NCBI GenBank assembly: GCA_024233875.1 | Contig: JACKPB010000023.1 | Coordinates: 1 to 16,016, forward strand | DNA length: 16,016 nt | Direction: 5' to 3' | From: Leptospiraceae bacterium | GTDB lineage: Bacteria; Spirochaetota; Leptospiria; Leptospirales; Leptospiraceae | Shown here: piece after piece, positions 1-7,432 of the stretch | Layout of the letters: every line of letters begins with the position of its first letter | Numbering within the stretch: the stretch's first letter is position 1 | The notes under the pieces: model-generated | Databases searched by the model: none | Seen by the model: the letters and a program-made list of their open reading frames with translations, nothing else | What the model was told of the DNA's origin: nothing | Made by a program: the position numbers and the translations under genes

Positions 1-411
1 GCATTGGATCTCTACATCAAATTGAGTAGAGCTGAAGCAACTGTGACTATGAAAGGATTGGAAATCTTAGACAATTCCGGACTCTCTTTGGGACAATTCG
101 GTATTTTGGAAACAATCTATCATCTCGGACCTTTGGTTCAGAAAGACATTGCTACCAAACATCTCTCTACAGGTGCAAACATCACTCAACTATTGAACAA
201 GTTGGAAGAAAAGAAAATGATTGTTCGACAGAGAGACAGTCAGGACAAAAGAAGATTGTACATTAATTTAACCGATAAAGGAAAAAAATTGATGAAGCAA
301 CTCATTCCCAGTCTCGGGAAAAAAATGGTTTCTATCATGTCACCATTGAACTCAACAGAACAGAAGCAACTTTCCGGCTTATTGAAAAAGCTGGGAACCC
401 ATCCTAACTGA
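1..411 (+). CDS. MarR-family transcriptional regulator (5'-truncated by window edge)
   Basis: This is the C-terminal majority of a MarR/SlyA-type winged-helix regulator, a DNA-binding dimer that usually represses stress, efflux or catabolic genes until a ligand or oxidant releases it. The frame is open at base 1 and reads A-L-D-L-Y-I-K-L-S-R-A, the first dimerisation helix of the family. The TTG at base 4 is therefore probably internal, and some 10-20 residues lie outside the window. The recognition-helix region (ATKHLSTGANITQLLNKLEEKKMI) and the wing (R-Q-R-D-S-Q-D-K-R-R-L-Y-I-N-L-T) are intact, with the family's D-x-R-R signature. A C-terminal helix pair follows. Its target is unknown. The convergent NADH dehydrogenase shares only a terminator with it, so that gene is not an obvious target. 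The family call is firm and the ligand is unknown. Confidence 0.9.
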   Translation, partial: ALDLYIKLSRAEATVTMKGLEILDNSGLSLGQFGILETIYHLGPLVQKDIATKHLSTGANITQLLNKLEEKKMIVRQRDSQDKRRLYINLTDKGKKLMKQLIPSLGKKMVSIMSPLNSTEQKQLSGLLKKLGTHPN

Positions 412-442
412 GTTAGGCAAAATATTGAGTTATTTCTAATAG

Positions 443-491
443 GGATATCCTGGTTTTTTCTCTTTCAAACAAAAGAGAAACCAGGATGTCC
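443..491. terminator. Bidirectional intrinsic terminator between the MarR gene and ndh
   Basis: A long inverted repeat lies between two convergent stop codons. GGA (443-445) pairs with TCC (489-491) and ATCCTGGTTT (447-456) with AAACCAGGAT (478-487). CTCTTT (460-465) pairs with AAAGAG (472-477). A three-T bulge interrupts one arm and the loop is about six bases. T runs within and after the arms on both strands, and the position between convergent genes, support termination in both directions. Confidence 0.75.
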
Positions 492-495
492 TTTG

Positions 496-1791
496 TTACG
501 TTTTCTGGTTTGAATCATTCTCCGGTTCTGTTTTGTCCCGGAGATTTGTCCAATTGGGTTGGATCAATCTAGCTCCTGCTTTGAAAGAAATGTATGACCA
601 AATCCAAGTGATAAGTATGGAGACCTTGTTTTTAAATCCTACCTGGTAAAAGAGGTGAATGAATAGCCAGGACATCCAACCAATGAACCCGTTGAGTTTG
701 ATGTTTTTTATCTCTGCGACTGCATCTTTTCGACCAATCGTTGCCATACTTCCTTTATCAAAGTATTGGAAACCGTTTAGTTTATTTATACCTTTTTCCA
801 TAGCAATCATTCTATCCGCCACATATCTACCCTGTTGCATAGCGACCGGAGAAACACCCGGCAGGGGGATTCCATTTTCGGATTTAAAATTTGCCATATC
901 CCCAATGCAAAAAATATTAGTACTTCCGGGAAGATTGCAATTTTCATCTATGAGGACTCTACCGGATCTATCTAGATCAGAATTGAGCTTTGCTGAAAAT
1001 GGATTCCCTGAAATCCCTGCTGCCCAAATTGTATTCAGGGAATAAAAGATTCCTGATTCAGTGATCACAGAATCGGGAAGTATGTCCTTTACTTTAGTAT
1101 TTAAATAAACTTTCACACCCCTTTTTTCTAAATTTGCTTTTGCTATGTTTGAGGATTCTACAGAGAACTGTGGTAGGATTCGGGGACCGGCTTCAATCAG
1201 AAGTACATCACTCAAACTGGGATCTATGGATCGAAAATCATTTTTAATAATATGACGGGACAATTCTGCTATGGAACCGGCCAGTTCTACACCTGTAGGA
1301 CCACCTCCTATGATTACAAAAGTCAATAATTTTTTAACCTTTGAGGGATCAGTTTCCATTTCTGCTTTTTCATAAGAAATTAGGATTTTATTCCTGATTT
1401 CAAGAGCATCGGAAATATTTTTCAACCCCGGTGCGTATTGTTTCCATGTGGAATTACCGAAGTAGCTGGTTACAGCACCCATAGCGAGAACCAGATAGTC
1501 ATACTTCAGTTCCCCATGGTCTGTTTGGATAAGATTCTTTTCCTTGTCAATGTGAACCAATTCACACATTAGAACTTTCACATTTTTCATTTTGGATGTC
1601 AGGGATCGGGTAGGAATCGCTATGTCGGCGGGACTCAAGACAGAGGAGGCAACCTGATAGAGCAGGGGTTGAAAGAGATGGTGGTTGGTTTTGTCAATAA
1701 GTGTAATTCGAAAATTTTTCTTATTGCCTAATTTCTTTACTATTTGCAATCCACCAAAACCTGCTCCAACTACGATGACATGTTTTTCCAT
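496..1791 (-). CDS. ndh: Type II NADH dehydrogenase (NDH-2), membrane-associated FAD protein
   Basis: This is a non-proton-pumping NADH:quinone oxidoreductase. It binds the inner membrane from the cytoplasmic side and passes electrons from NADH through FAD to the quinone pool. Two Rossmann motifs are visible: GAGFGG at residues 9-14 for FAD and GGGPTGVE at 162-169 for NADH. The second FAD motif is C-I-G-D-M-A around 295-300. The quinone-site segment P-V-A-M-Q-Q-G-R-Y-V-A lies at about 315-325. Residues 368-403 are rich in tryptophan and hydrophobic residues, matching the C-terminal membrane anchor of the family. The 431-residue length is typical. The ATG has a Shine-Dalgarno AGGAA about seven bases upstream. 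The tail after about residue 415 is charged and probably disordered. The gene appears to be transcribed alone, ending at the shared terminator. No second respiratory gene is adjacent. Confidence 0.93.
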   Translation of the reverse strand: MEKHVIVVGAGFGGLQIVKKLGNKKNFRITLIDKTNHHLFQPLLYQVASSVLSPADIAIPTRSLTSKMKNVKVLMCELVHIDKEKNLIQTDHGELKYDYLVLAMGAVTSYFGNSTWKQYAPGLKNISDALEIRNKILISYEKAEMETDPSKVKKLLTFVIIGGGPTGVELAGSIAELSRHIIKNDFRSIDPSLSDVLLIEAGPRILPQFSVESSNIAKANLEKRGVKVYLNTKVKDILPDSVITESGIFYSLNTIWAAGISGNPFSAKLNSDLDRSGRVLIDENCNLPGSTNIFCIGDMANFKSENGIPLPGVSPVAMQQGRYVADRMIAMEKGINKLNGFQYFDKGSMATIGRKDAVAEIKNIKLNGFIGWMSWLFIHLFYQVGFKNKVSILITWIWSYISFKAGARLIQPNWTNLRDKTEPENDSNQKT

Positions 1792-2004
1792 AGTTCATTC
1801 CTGAAAATTTTTAATCAATAGGATAGAGATTCCCGGGACAGTAAAGAGAAAAAGATGAGAAATAGAAATTTTCAGGAAAAAGATTGCCAGATCCATGCAT
1901 ATTCTTAGGATTAAGAATTAAAAATTCCTGAATCATTTTGGGTAATTGCATCTATCCCGGGATTTTTCAAAAACATTCTTAGCGAATATGAATTTCTGGG
2001 AGTT
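1792..2004. promoter_or_regulatory. Divergent regulatory region between ndh and the J-domain gene, with repeated palindromes
   Basis: These 213 non-coding bases serve two divergent genes. The octamer TCCCGGGA occurs twice (1831-1838 and 1955-1962), the second inside a 10-base palindrome. ATTCTTA-N4-TAAGAAT lies at 1901-1918, and ATTCTTAG recurs at 1975-1982. TCCTGAAAATT (1799-1809) has its reverse complement at 1867-1877. I could not pick a convincing -35/-10 pair on either strand. A regulatory role is inferred only from position and symmetry. Confidence 0.35.
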
Positions 2005-2817
2005 ATGGTCAGTCCTCACTATCTAAATGCATTTCTAACTCTGGGCTTAGAACCTATATTTGATAGGGAAGTGATCTTAAAAGCCTGGCGTAAGAAAGCC
2101 TCGCAATGTCATCCCGATAGGGCTAAATCAGATCCGGAAAAAGATAGTTTTCATAAAAAATTTATTAAGTTGGGACTCGCAAGGGATACCTGTCTGGAAT
2201 ACTTGGACCAATCCCGGGAGGAAGATCCAGGCTATAGCTATGAAACGGAATCAGTCTATGAAGAGTATTCAGAAGACAGAACAAGGTCGGAGAATCTAGA
2301 GGATGAGTGGAGGGAGTTTGTTGTCAATAAGAACATACTTGCAAGCTTTCAGGAAGCCTTGCTTGGTTCCATATTTCCACTATTTAAAATTTTTGTATTT
2401 TCAATCGTCTATGCTTCGGGTACCATTCTCCTGGGATTGATTGTCATAACCGGTCTTTTGGATATTTTTACATCACACTTTACGATACCTCTCATAGGTT
2501 GGATATCAGGTATCACATTTCTTTTGATTCTATCTCTGGCTATGAACTCATATAAGATGACTCTGGGAAATTACCTCAAGCATCGACTTTCCGGTTCAGG
2601 TTATCCTTTTCGTTTTTTCCTCTTAGTTTGGTTCATTCAAAACTCGATCTATCCTATTTTGTATTACAGTTTAGGAAGATGGACTCTATACTTATTTCTT
2701 TTCGGAAATATCGGAGTATACATACTCTTCAATCACATCAAAGAAGACCTGCTCAATATAGAAGAAGGTTTAGACCAATTGAGAAATGGAGGGAAAAACA
2801 GAAATTTGAAAAAATAA
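2005..2817 (+). CDS. J-domain protein with C-terminal membrane helices
   Basis: Residues 5-68 form a J-domain, the module that stimulates DnaK/Hsp70 ATPase. Helix II (REVILKAWRKKASQ) leads into the invariant H-P-D at 36-38, followed by a helix-III-like stretch (FIKLGLARDTCLEYL). An acidic, tyrosine-rich linker (about 70-105) follows. The remainder holds about four hydrophobic helices, near 123-152, 160-180, 202-221 and 225-244, with a basic tail. There is no Gly/Phe region, zinc finger or substrate-binding domain, so this is not DnaJ itself but an atypical class III member. A likely role is recruiting DnaK to the inner membrane, with the J-domain cytosolic. That role is inference. The ATG has GGGAG five bases upstream. 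The stop lies one base from the convergent sixA-like gene. I do not recognise a named orthologue. Confidence 0.8.
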   Translation: MVSPHYLNAFLTLGLEPIFDREVILKAWRKKASQCHPDRAKSDPEKDSFHKKFIKLGLARDTCLEYLDQSREEDPGYSYETESVYEEYSEDRTRSENLEDEWREFVVNKNILASFQEALLGSIFPLFKIFVFSIVYASGTILLGLIVITGLLDIFTSHFTIPLIGWISGITFLLILSLAMNSYKMTLGNYLKHRLSGSGYPFRFFLLVWFIQNSIYPILYYSLGRWTLYLFLFGNIGVYILFNHIKEDLLNIEEGLDQLRNGGKNRNLKK

Positions 2818-2818
2818 G

Positions 2819-3310
2819 TTAGGCGTCAGGTAAATCTCTTGGAGAGATCATCCAAATGATCTGACCTTTTGTAAAACGTTCTCTGGCTATATTAATAGCT
2901 ATAGTCGTACCGGGCATAAACAATAGGCTTTCATAGAGCGATTCGTCCTGGATCAATCTGGATGCAAAAAATGCTATACCGGGATTGTGGCTTATCAAAA
3001 GAAAAGTTTCCGAATTGGAAAAGTTTCGAATCCTATGTACCAGATCCATACAATCATTATTAGGAGCCAGCTCCTCGCAGAGTTCAATCTGCTCCGGAAG
3101 TTGCAAAATGCTAGAGTAGATTTCGGCTGTTTGCTTGGTGCGGAGATAGGGACTGTGGTAGATGTGTTGAACCTTAAGAGATGAATTTTTAATAAAATTC
3201 GCCATCTTGGCAATATCCAATCTACCAGCATCTGTGAGGGATCTATCAAAATCCCTACCACTCGATGAATAATCTTCGGCTTCACCGTGTCTGGATATAA
3301 TTATTTTCAT
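2819..3310 (-). CDS. sixA: SixA-like phosphohistidine phosphatase (histidine phosphatase superfamily)
   Basis: This is a small one-domain member of the histidine phosphatase (phosphoglycerate mutase-like) superfamily. It starts with the R-H-G-E motif (7-10), whose histidine 8 is the phosphate acceptor. D-R-S-L-T-D-A-G-R (22-30) and S-P-Y-L-R-T-K-Q-T-A (53-62) follow, the latter giving the second phosphate-binding arginine. L-I-S-H-N-P (105-110) supplies the second catalytic histidine. The length of 163 residues is close to E. coli SixA (161). SixA dephosphorylates histidine phosphotransfer domains or the nitrogen-PTS protein in other bacteria. The substrate here is not shown by context, as no phosphorelay or PTS gene adjoins. 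A GGAG lies about ten bases upstream of the ATG. It is cytoplasmic, with no signal peptide. Other small phosphatases of the superfamily cannot be excluded. Confidence 0.85.
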   Translation of the reverse strand: MKIIISRHGEAEDYSSSGRDFDRSLTDAGRLDIAKMANFIKNSSLKVQHIYHSPYLRTKQTAEIYSSILQLPEQIELCEELAPNNDCMDLVHRIRNFSNSETFLLISHNPGIAFFASRLIQDESLYESLLFMPGTTIAINIARERFTKGQIIWMISPRDLPDA

Positions 3311-3691
3311 AATTTCTAATCTCCAAATCCACTAATAAGAATAAAAATTTATGGTAGCTAATTCTCTCAAGTAATAAAACTTTTTTTAAAGAATACAATA
3401 CACAAATAAATATAGGATAAAGTGAGATATATTACAATAATATTCAAAAAGGAGTGAAAAGTAAAATATATTTTTTTTTATAAAAATGAAATTCCTTTGA
3501 TTATCAGACTAGTTTGAGAAAGTAATATCAGGTGTAAATTCTTAAATCCTTAGAAGACAATCCAAATCAAAAGCTCCCATAGAATCTAAAGTAAAATGTC
3601 ACCTTATTGAATGAAGACTGGGGTAAGAATTTCTGAACGTTTGGAGGAAGTGAACGTTGATACGATAGGGATTGTGACTACTTTTTGAGCT
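3311..3691. other. 381-base AT-rich non-coding gap with a TGAACGTT direct repeat
   Basis: This gap separates the divergent sixA-like and Nudix genes. Its left two thirds are very AT-rich, with a nine-T run near 3471-3479. On the right, TGAACGTT is repeated exactly 17 bases apart (3634-3641 and 3651-3658) with a GGAGG between the copies. Each copy contains the palindrome AACGTT. A 25-codon open frame (3611-3688) lies in the same frame as the Nudix gene but lacks a good ribosome binding site. I could not identify a firm promoter or a structured RNA. Confidence 0.4.
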
Positions 3692-4234
3692 TTGAACCCA
3701 AAAATGAATTGGATTTCTCCAAACGAACATAAATTCTTGAATGAAAATCAAGCGGAGAATCAATTGAAACCATATAGAAAAAATGTAGGGATTGTAGTAT
3801 TCAATCGAAAAGGTGAAGTCCTCACCGGAGAACGTCTATCTTTTCCGGGGCATTGGCAGTTCCCTCAGGGTGGAATAGATGAGGGCGAAGAACCTAAACT
3901 AGCAGCAGAAAGGGAACTTTATGAGGAAGTAGGTGTGAAAGGTGGAGAGATTGTCTATGAACATCCGGAATGGATTCAATATGATTTTCCACCGGAATTG
4001 AATATCGCCTCCTTAAAAAAGTACAGCGGACAAACTCAAAAATGGTTTTTGTACTTTTGGGATCACGGTATCGAAGAAACCAATCTCTTCATTCATGAAC
4101 AGGAGTTCTCAGCTTTGCGTTTTCAGGAATTGGAAGCCACGATAGATACCATCATCGATTTTAAAAAAGATGTGTACAGAAAGGTCATTTCATCCTTTCG
4201 ACCCGAAATAGACAAATACCTGAGATCACTTTAA
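3692..4234 (+). CDS. rppH: Nudix hydrolase, RppH-like RNA pyrophosphohydrolase / dinucleoside polyphosphate hydrolase
   Basis: This Nudix enzyme probably removes pyrophosphate from 5'-triphosphate RNA ends (starting RNase E-type decay) or cleaves dinucleoside polyphosphates. The complete Nudix box GX5EX7REUXEEXGU is visible at residues 60-82 (counting from TTG), as G-G-I-D-E-G-E-E...A-E-R-E-L-Y-E-E-V-G-V, with all metal-binding glutamates. The core begins PYRKNVGIVVFNRKGEVL, and W-Q-F-P-Q-G-G is the typical RppH/ApaH-type approach to the box. The C-terminal half has Q-K-W-F-L-Y-F, also seen in RppH. The N-terminus carries about 25 extra residues before the core. The start is uncertain: TTG at 3692 or ATG at 3704, neither with a good Shine-Dalgarno sequence. 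An in-frame TGA at 3686 rules out any start further upstream. Its stop overlaps the convergent gene by four bases. Confidence 0.85.
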   Translation: MNPKMNWISPNEHKFLNENQAENQLKPYRKNVGIVVFNRKGEVLTGERLSFPGHWQFPQGGIDEGEEPKLAAERELYEEVGVKGGEIVYEHPEWIQYDFPPELNIASLKKYSGQTQKWFLYFWDHGIEETNLFIHEQEFSALRFQELEATIDTIIDFKKDVYRKVISSFRPEIDKYLRSL

Positions 4235-6681
4235 GTTTTTGAATCAAGTGCATTGATCTTGTCTATCAGTTTGGGTAGACGATGATGATACTTCAAATTT
4301 TTGTAGAGATTGAGGAGTGAAACCAAATTTTCCTTATTATAAGGATCTCGGATTCGAATTCTTTCTCCTATGGAAGCGGCATCCTCATATCTCCCAATAG
4401 AACTGTATAGGTTTCTTAAGGTTTCAAGATGGTGGATGTGGTAGGGAAATAGATCCGACAATACTTCTTTGACTCTAATTTTATCATAATCTGATTTCAA
4501 AGTGTTTAGGAAAATATTTTCTAAGTAGTCTTCTATTCTATCTTTTTCTTTGAAGAGTTCATGATAGTCTATGATGTCATCGAGAAGAGAAAGTATTTTA
4601 TGGCTTTCTCCCGTATTCAAACCCAAAATTTGAATACGGATGAGACTGAAATCATCAGTGAAATTTCCCCTGGACTGTAAATACTTAAATATATTCTCAG
4701 AATCCCCTAATGAGTTTTCTACCGCCTCGAGAAAGAGATTGCTATTTTCATTTATAGAGTATTGATTCAGTTCAGTTCTTATTAAAATGTCTTCTCTCCC
4801 ATCAGATCCGGTTAGAATGACATCTCCGATAAAAAGTTGTTTCACTATCACATGAATTCCTTTCTGAAACCATGAAGTACCCAATTTGTAGAGTGAATTG
4901 TCCAGATCTAAAAATTCAGCTTTTTTGTTCCGGTAGAGAACTGTATAGGGATGTTCAGCGTTGATTGAATACAGACATCCGGTTTCTGTGTCGATAAGCC
5001 CTATCAAAGCAGAGCAGAGCATAAGACCATCAAAAGATTCGAATACTTTTTGTAGGTCAATAAAAATATTCTTAAGGGTGAATTCCGGGGAGTTGTTTGC
5101 TATCTGTTCTGAATATCTTCTGGTATTGATTAAGGATTTGAATACTACTCCCAATACGATTGCTCCGGTTGCTCCCTGAAGGGATTTTCCCATGGCATCA
5201 CCATTGATAAATATTGTGTAATTTTTATCCGATATAGGAATCGTTTCTACAATGATTAGGTCTCCACCTATCTGATATTCTTTGGACTTAAAGCTAAATT
5301 TTTTGTATTGATTCAATATGGTAGATATATCTAAATAGTTTTTATCAAACTGAATAAAATATAATGGATCGGCAATGAGTGTGATTAAAAAATAGTCTCC
5401 ATCCTGTTTCTCTTTCAGTCTCTCTATGTCTATTAGGCTGAGGGAGAGTTCTCTTGTTCTTTTTTCGACCTTCAATTCGAGGTTTTTATTCAAATCCTCT
5501 ATGACTGTAATCTTGTTGTTCAATACTTCATTGAGAAATTGAATGTGGCCATTCAATCTAGTCATACGATTTGCTATCAATACTCCGAGAGAGAGAAAGT
5601 AGAAAAAAAATGTATATTTTGAATAAATCGTATGATTTTTTTGAAAAGTTACCAGATAAAGATCGATGAAGAGGACAAGAGATACAATACTCAAACCAAA
5701 AAGAATAATGATAGCATCCGGATTTTTTTTTCGAAATTCAGAAATAGGAGAGTAAAAAATAATCAAAGGAGATACTACACAGATCAATTTCCAGATGAAA
5801 AGAATGTCTTCCAGATAGTATCTATAAAAAATCCAACAACTCAAAGAAAGGAGGATACTCATCCATTTAAATACTCGGGCTACGAGATTGATCTTCCCCC
5901 TTAGCAAATATTCCTGAAAATAAAGGAGAGCAGGCAGAGTAAGCATAAGTGAGGAATACTCCAATCTTAAGAAGTATTCTGTATCCCACTTAAGTGATTG
6001 AAAAGAAGTGGATCTGACTATAAAATACAGGCATGTAATACTACCCAGGAAGAATATATTTAAATTGTGCCTCTCTGATTTGTTTGTTAGAAAAAGATAG
6101 AGATGATAGAAAGAAAAGAGAATATAAAAATAATTTAAAAAGTCACCAATGAGATCCTGACGGAGAGAAAGTATATCCTCATAGGTTGAGAGTATGTACT
6201 CTCCGGGATAAAAAAAACCTGTGCTCTTTCCTCTCAAATCTCCTGAGATTTGGATAATCAATTCATTGTTTTGAGATTTTAATATCCTCGAATTGATCGG
6301 TGAGGTGTACGAACGTAAACTTCTTACCTGAAATTTATGATCATTCTCAAAATAGCCTTCACTTGCAATTTTTTCATTATTCACAAAAATTGAAAAAACT
6401 TCTCCTATAGAAATAAAGTAGAGAGCCGGTGGGGAATGATTGTTCAGGAATGAATCCGGGAGATCAAATCGGGTTCGGAACTCAAAGAATCCCCAACCAT
6501 TCTTTTCCGGATAAAGACTTTGAATCGGTTCTGTCATCGATTGGATGGGAAACCATTCTGAATTGGAGGCAGATTGGGATATCTCTCTCATTTCCCAATG
6601 TAAATTTTTCAAATCGATTCTCTCATCGGAAGGAGATGAGACCAGGAAAAAGGAGAGTAGAAAAGTGAAAAATTCTTTCAT
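4231..6681 (-). CDS. 7TM-DISM sensor with SpoIIE/PP2C-type serine phosphatase and TPR-like tail
   Basis: This is an 816-residue inner-membrane signalling protein. A signal peptide (1-17) precedes a beta-rich periplasmic domain (about 25-170) of the 7TMR-DISM extracellular type. About seven membrane helices span 180-372. A coiled coil (373-425) leads to a SpoIIE/PP2C-like phosphatase domain (430-685). Metal-site motifs are present: G-G-D-L (472-475), N-G-D-A-M-G-K-S (493-500), G-S-D-G (625-628) and T-D-D-F-S-L (675-680). A helical tail (690-816) with TPR-like repeats follows. In this family an external ligand sensed by the periplasmic domain controls dephosphorylation of an anti-sigma-factor antagonist or similar partner. 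The ligand and partner here are unknown. The ATG lacks a Shine-Dalgarno sequence. The predicted promoter at 6696-6724 gives a leader of only about 8-10 bases. The stop overlaps the Nudix stop. Confidence 0.88.
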   Translation of the reverse strand: MKEFFTFLLSFFLVSSPSDERIDLKNLHWEMREISQSASNSEWFPIQSMTEPIQSLYPEKNGWGFFEFRTRFDLPDSFLNNHSPPALYFISIGEVFSIFVNNEKIASEGYFENDHKFQVRSLRSYTSPINSRILKSQNNELIIQISGDLRGKSTGFFYPGEYILSTYEDILSLRQDLIGDFLNYFYILFSFYHLYLFLTNKSERHNLNIFFLGSITCLYFIVRSTSFQSLKWDTEYFLRLEYSSLMLTLPALLYFQEYLLRGKINLVARVFKWMSILLSLSCWIFYRYYLEDILFIWKLICVVSPLIIFYSPISEFRKKNPDAIIILFGLSIVSLVLFIDLYLVTFQKNHTIYSKYTFFFYFLSLGVLIANRMTRLNGHIQFLNEVLNNKITVIEDLNKNLELKVEKRTRELSLSLIDIERLKEKQDGDYFLITLIADPLYFIQFDKNYLDISTILNQYKKFSFKSKEYQIGGDLIIVETIPISDKNYTIFINGDAMGKSLQGATGAIVLGVVFKSLINTRRYSEQIANNSPEFTLKNIFIDLQKVFESFDGLMLCSALIGLIDTETGCLYSINAEHPYTVLYRNKKAEFLDLDNSLYKLGTSWFQKGIHVIVKQLFIGDVILTGSDGREDILIRTELNQYSINENSNLFLEAVENSLGDSENIFKYLQSRGNFTDDFSLIRIQILGLNTGESHKILSLLDDIIDYHELFKEKDRIEDYLENIFLNTLKSDYDKIRVKEVLSDLFPYHIHHLETLRNLYSSIGRYEDAASIGERIRIRDPYNKENLVSLLNLYKNLKYHHRLPKLIDKINALDSKT

Positions 6682-6695
6682 TGAATTAAAAATGT

Positions 6696-6724
6696 ATTCT
6701 GAAATTTCTATGGATTGTTGTCAA
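6696..6724 (-). promoter_or_regulatory. Sigma70-type promoter for the 7TM-DISM phosphatase gene
   Basis: On the minus strand a perfect -35 TTGACA (6719-6724) is followed, after exactly 17 bases, by the -10 CAGAAT (6696-6701, four of six matches to TATAAT). Transcription would begin near 6689-6690, about eight to ten bases before the ATG at 6681. This fits the absence of a Shine-Dalgarno sequence, since the message would be nearly leaderless. Confidence 0.55.
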
Positions 6725-6727
6725 GAT

Positions 6728-6761
6728 ATATCAAATTTCAATAAGTTTTCAAATTTGATAT
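6728..6761. repeat. 11-base perfect inverted repeat just upstream of the -35 box
   Basis: The arms ATATCAAATTT (6728-6738) and AAATTTGATAT (6751-6761) are exact reverse complements separated by 12 bases. The repeat begins three bases upstream of the TTGACA box and is centred about 55 bases before the predicted start of transcription. That is a classic activator position. There is no T run after either arm, so a terminator is unlikely. It could also serve the divergent GNAT gene. Confidence 0.5.
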
Positions 6762-6955
6762 GAAATGATTGGGATTTGGAATTATCTTAGTGCTAAGGGT
6801 CGTGCCCGATTCGGGAATTCTTTTGAAATTTAGAGAGGTGAAATTCTCTTCGATCTACCCTGTGAATAGAAAATGGTGATAATTCGGAATGAAGAAAAAA
6901 CAATTATTTGAAAAAAAAAGTTTTCGGGAAGGTTTGGGATTCGAATCGTTCAGAT

Positions 6956-7432
6956 ATGAAAGTTTACACAAGCAATAGCTCAGACCTTCCTTTTCTCAGA
7001 GATATGCTCTGTATTGCAGCCTATTGGGATCATTCGGAAGTTATGAATACCGATGTGTATTTGGAAAGGGAAGATCTTCGGTTTTTACTGGATGAATGGG
7101 GTAAGAGGAAAGGAGATTTGGGTTTGATCTTACAGGATGATTCGGGTCAGAACCTGGGTGCAGTTTGGTATCGTTTTTGGTGGGAGAGTTTTCATTCCTA
7201 TGGCTTTATCTCCGAAAAAATCCCTGAACTGGTTATCGGATTGAAACCCGGGAGTCGGGGAAAAGGATACGGAGAAATTTTGATTCGTAAATTGATTGAA
7301 AAATCATCCTCACAAGGAATCCATTCCATCTCTCTGAGCGTTGCACGTGGAAATTATGCAATACGACTTTATCAAAAATTGGGGTTTCGAGTTTATAGAG
7401 AAAATGAATTAGATTATATTATGATTTATTGA
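6956..7432 (+). CDS. GNAT-family N-acetyltransferase
   Basis: This is a 158-residue acetyl-CoA-dependent acetyltransferase of unknown substrate. The N-terminal S-S-D-L-P-F-L-R-D-M-L...A-A-Y-W (8-24) is the beta1-alpha1 entry typical of one GNAT subgroup. The acetyl-CoA pyrophosphate loop is R-G-K-G-Y-G (101-106), preceded by the hydrophobic strand E-L-V-I-G-L. The C-terminal N-Y-A-I-R-L-Y-Q-K-L-G-F-R-V-Y is the characteristic last motif of the fold. I chose ATG 6956 because the family alignment starts there (M-K-V-Y-T). An in-frame TTG at 6908 would add 16 basic, non-conserved residues. Neither start has a clear Shine-Dalgarno sequence. It ends with a seven-base overlap into the convergent SGNH gene. 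It is soluble and cytoplasmic. Whether it modifies a protein, an antibiotic or a metabolite cannot be told from the sequence. Confidence 0.85.
   Translation: MKVYTSNSSDLPFLRDMLCIAAYWDHSEVMNTDVYLEREDLRFLLDEWGKRKGDLGLILQDDSGQNLGAVWYRFWWESFHSYGFISEKIPELVIGLKPGSRGKGYGEILIRKLIEKSSSQGIHSISLSVARGNYAIRLYQKLGFRVYRENELDYIMIY

Noticed and set aside
659..1045. 128-codon open frame antisense to ndh
   Set aside because: It lies wholly inside the secure NDH-2 gene on the other strand, shows no recognisable domain and has no ribosome site.
3506..3515. AGACTAGTTT repeated near 14506
   Set aside because: A ten-base match 11 kb apart in AT-rich intergenic DNA is expected by chance and has no shared context.
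6804..6814. CCCG-ATT-CGGG mini-hairpin followed by a few Ts
   Set aside because: The stem is only four pairs and no gene on that strand ends nearby, so it is not a convincing terminator.
6908..6955. TTG start extending the GNAT protein by 16 residues
   Set aside because: The extra residues are lysine-rich, precede the conserved family start and have no ribosome site.
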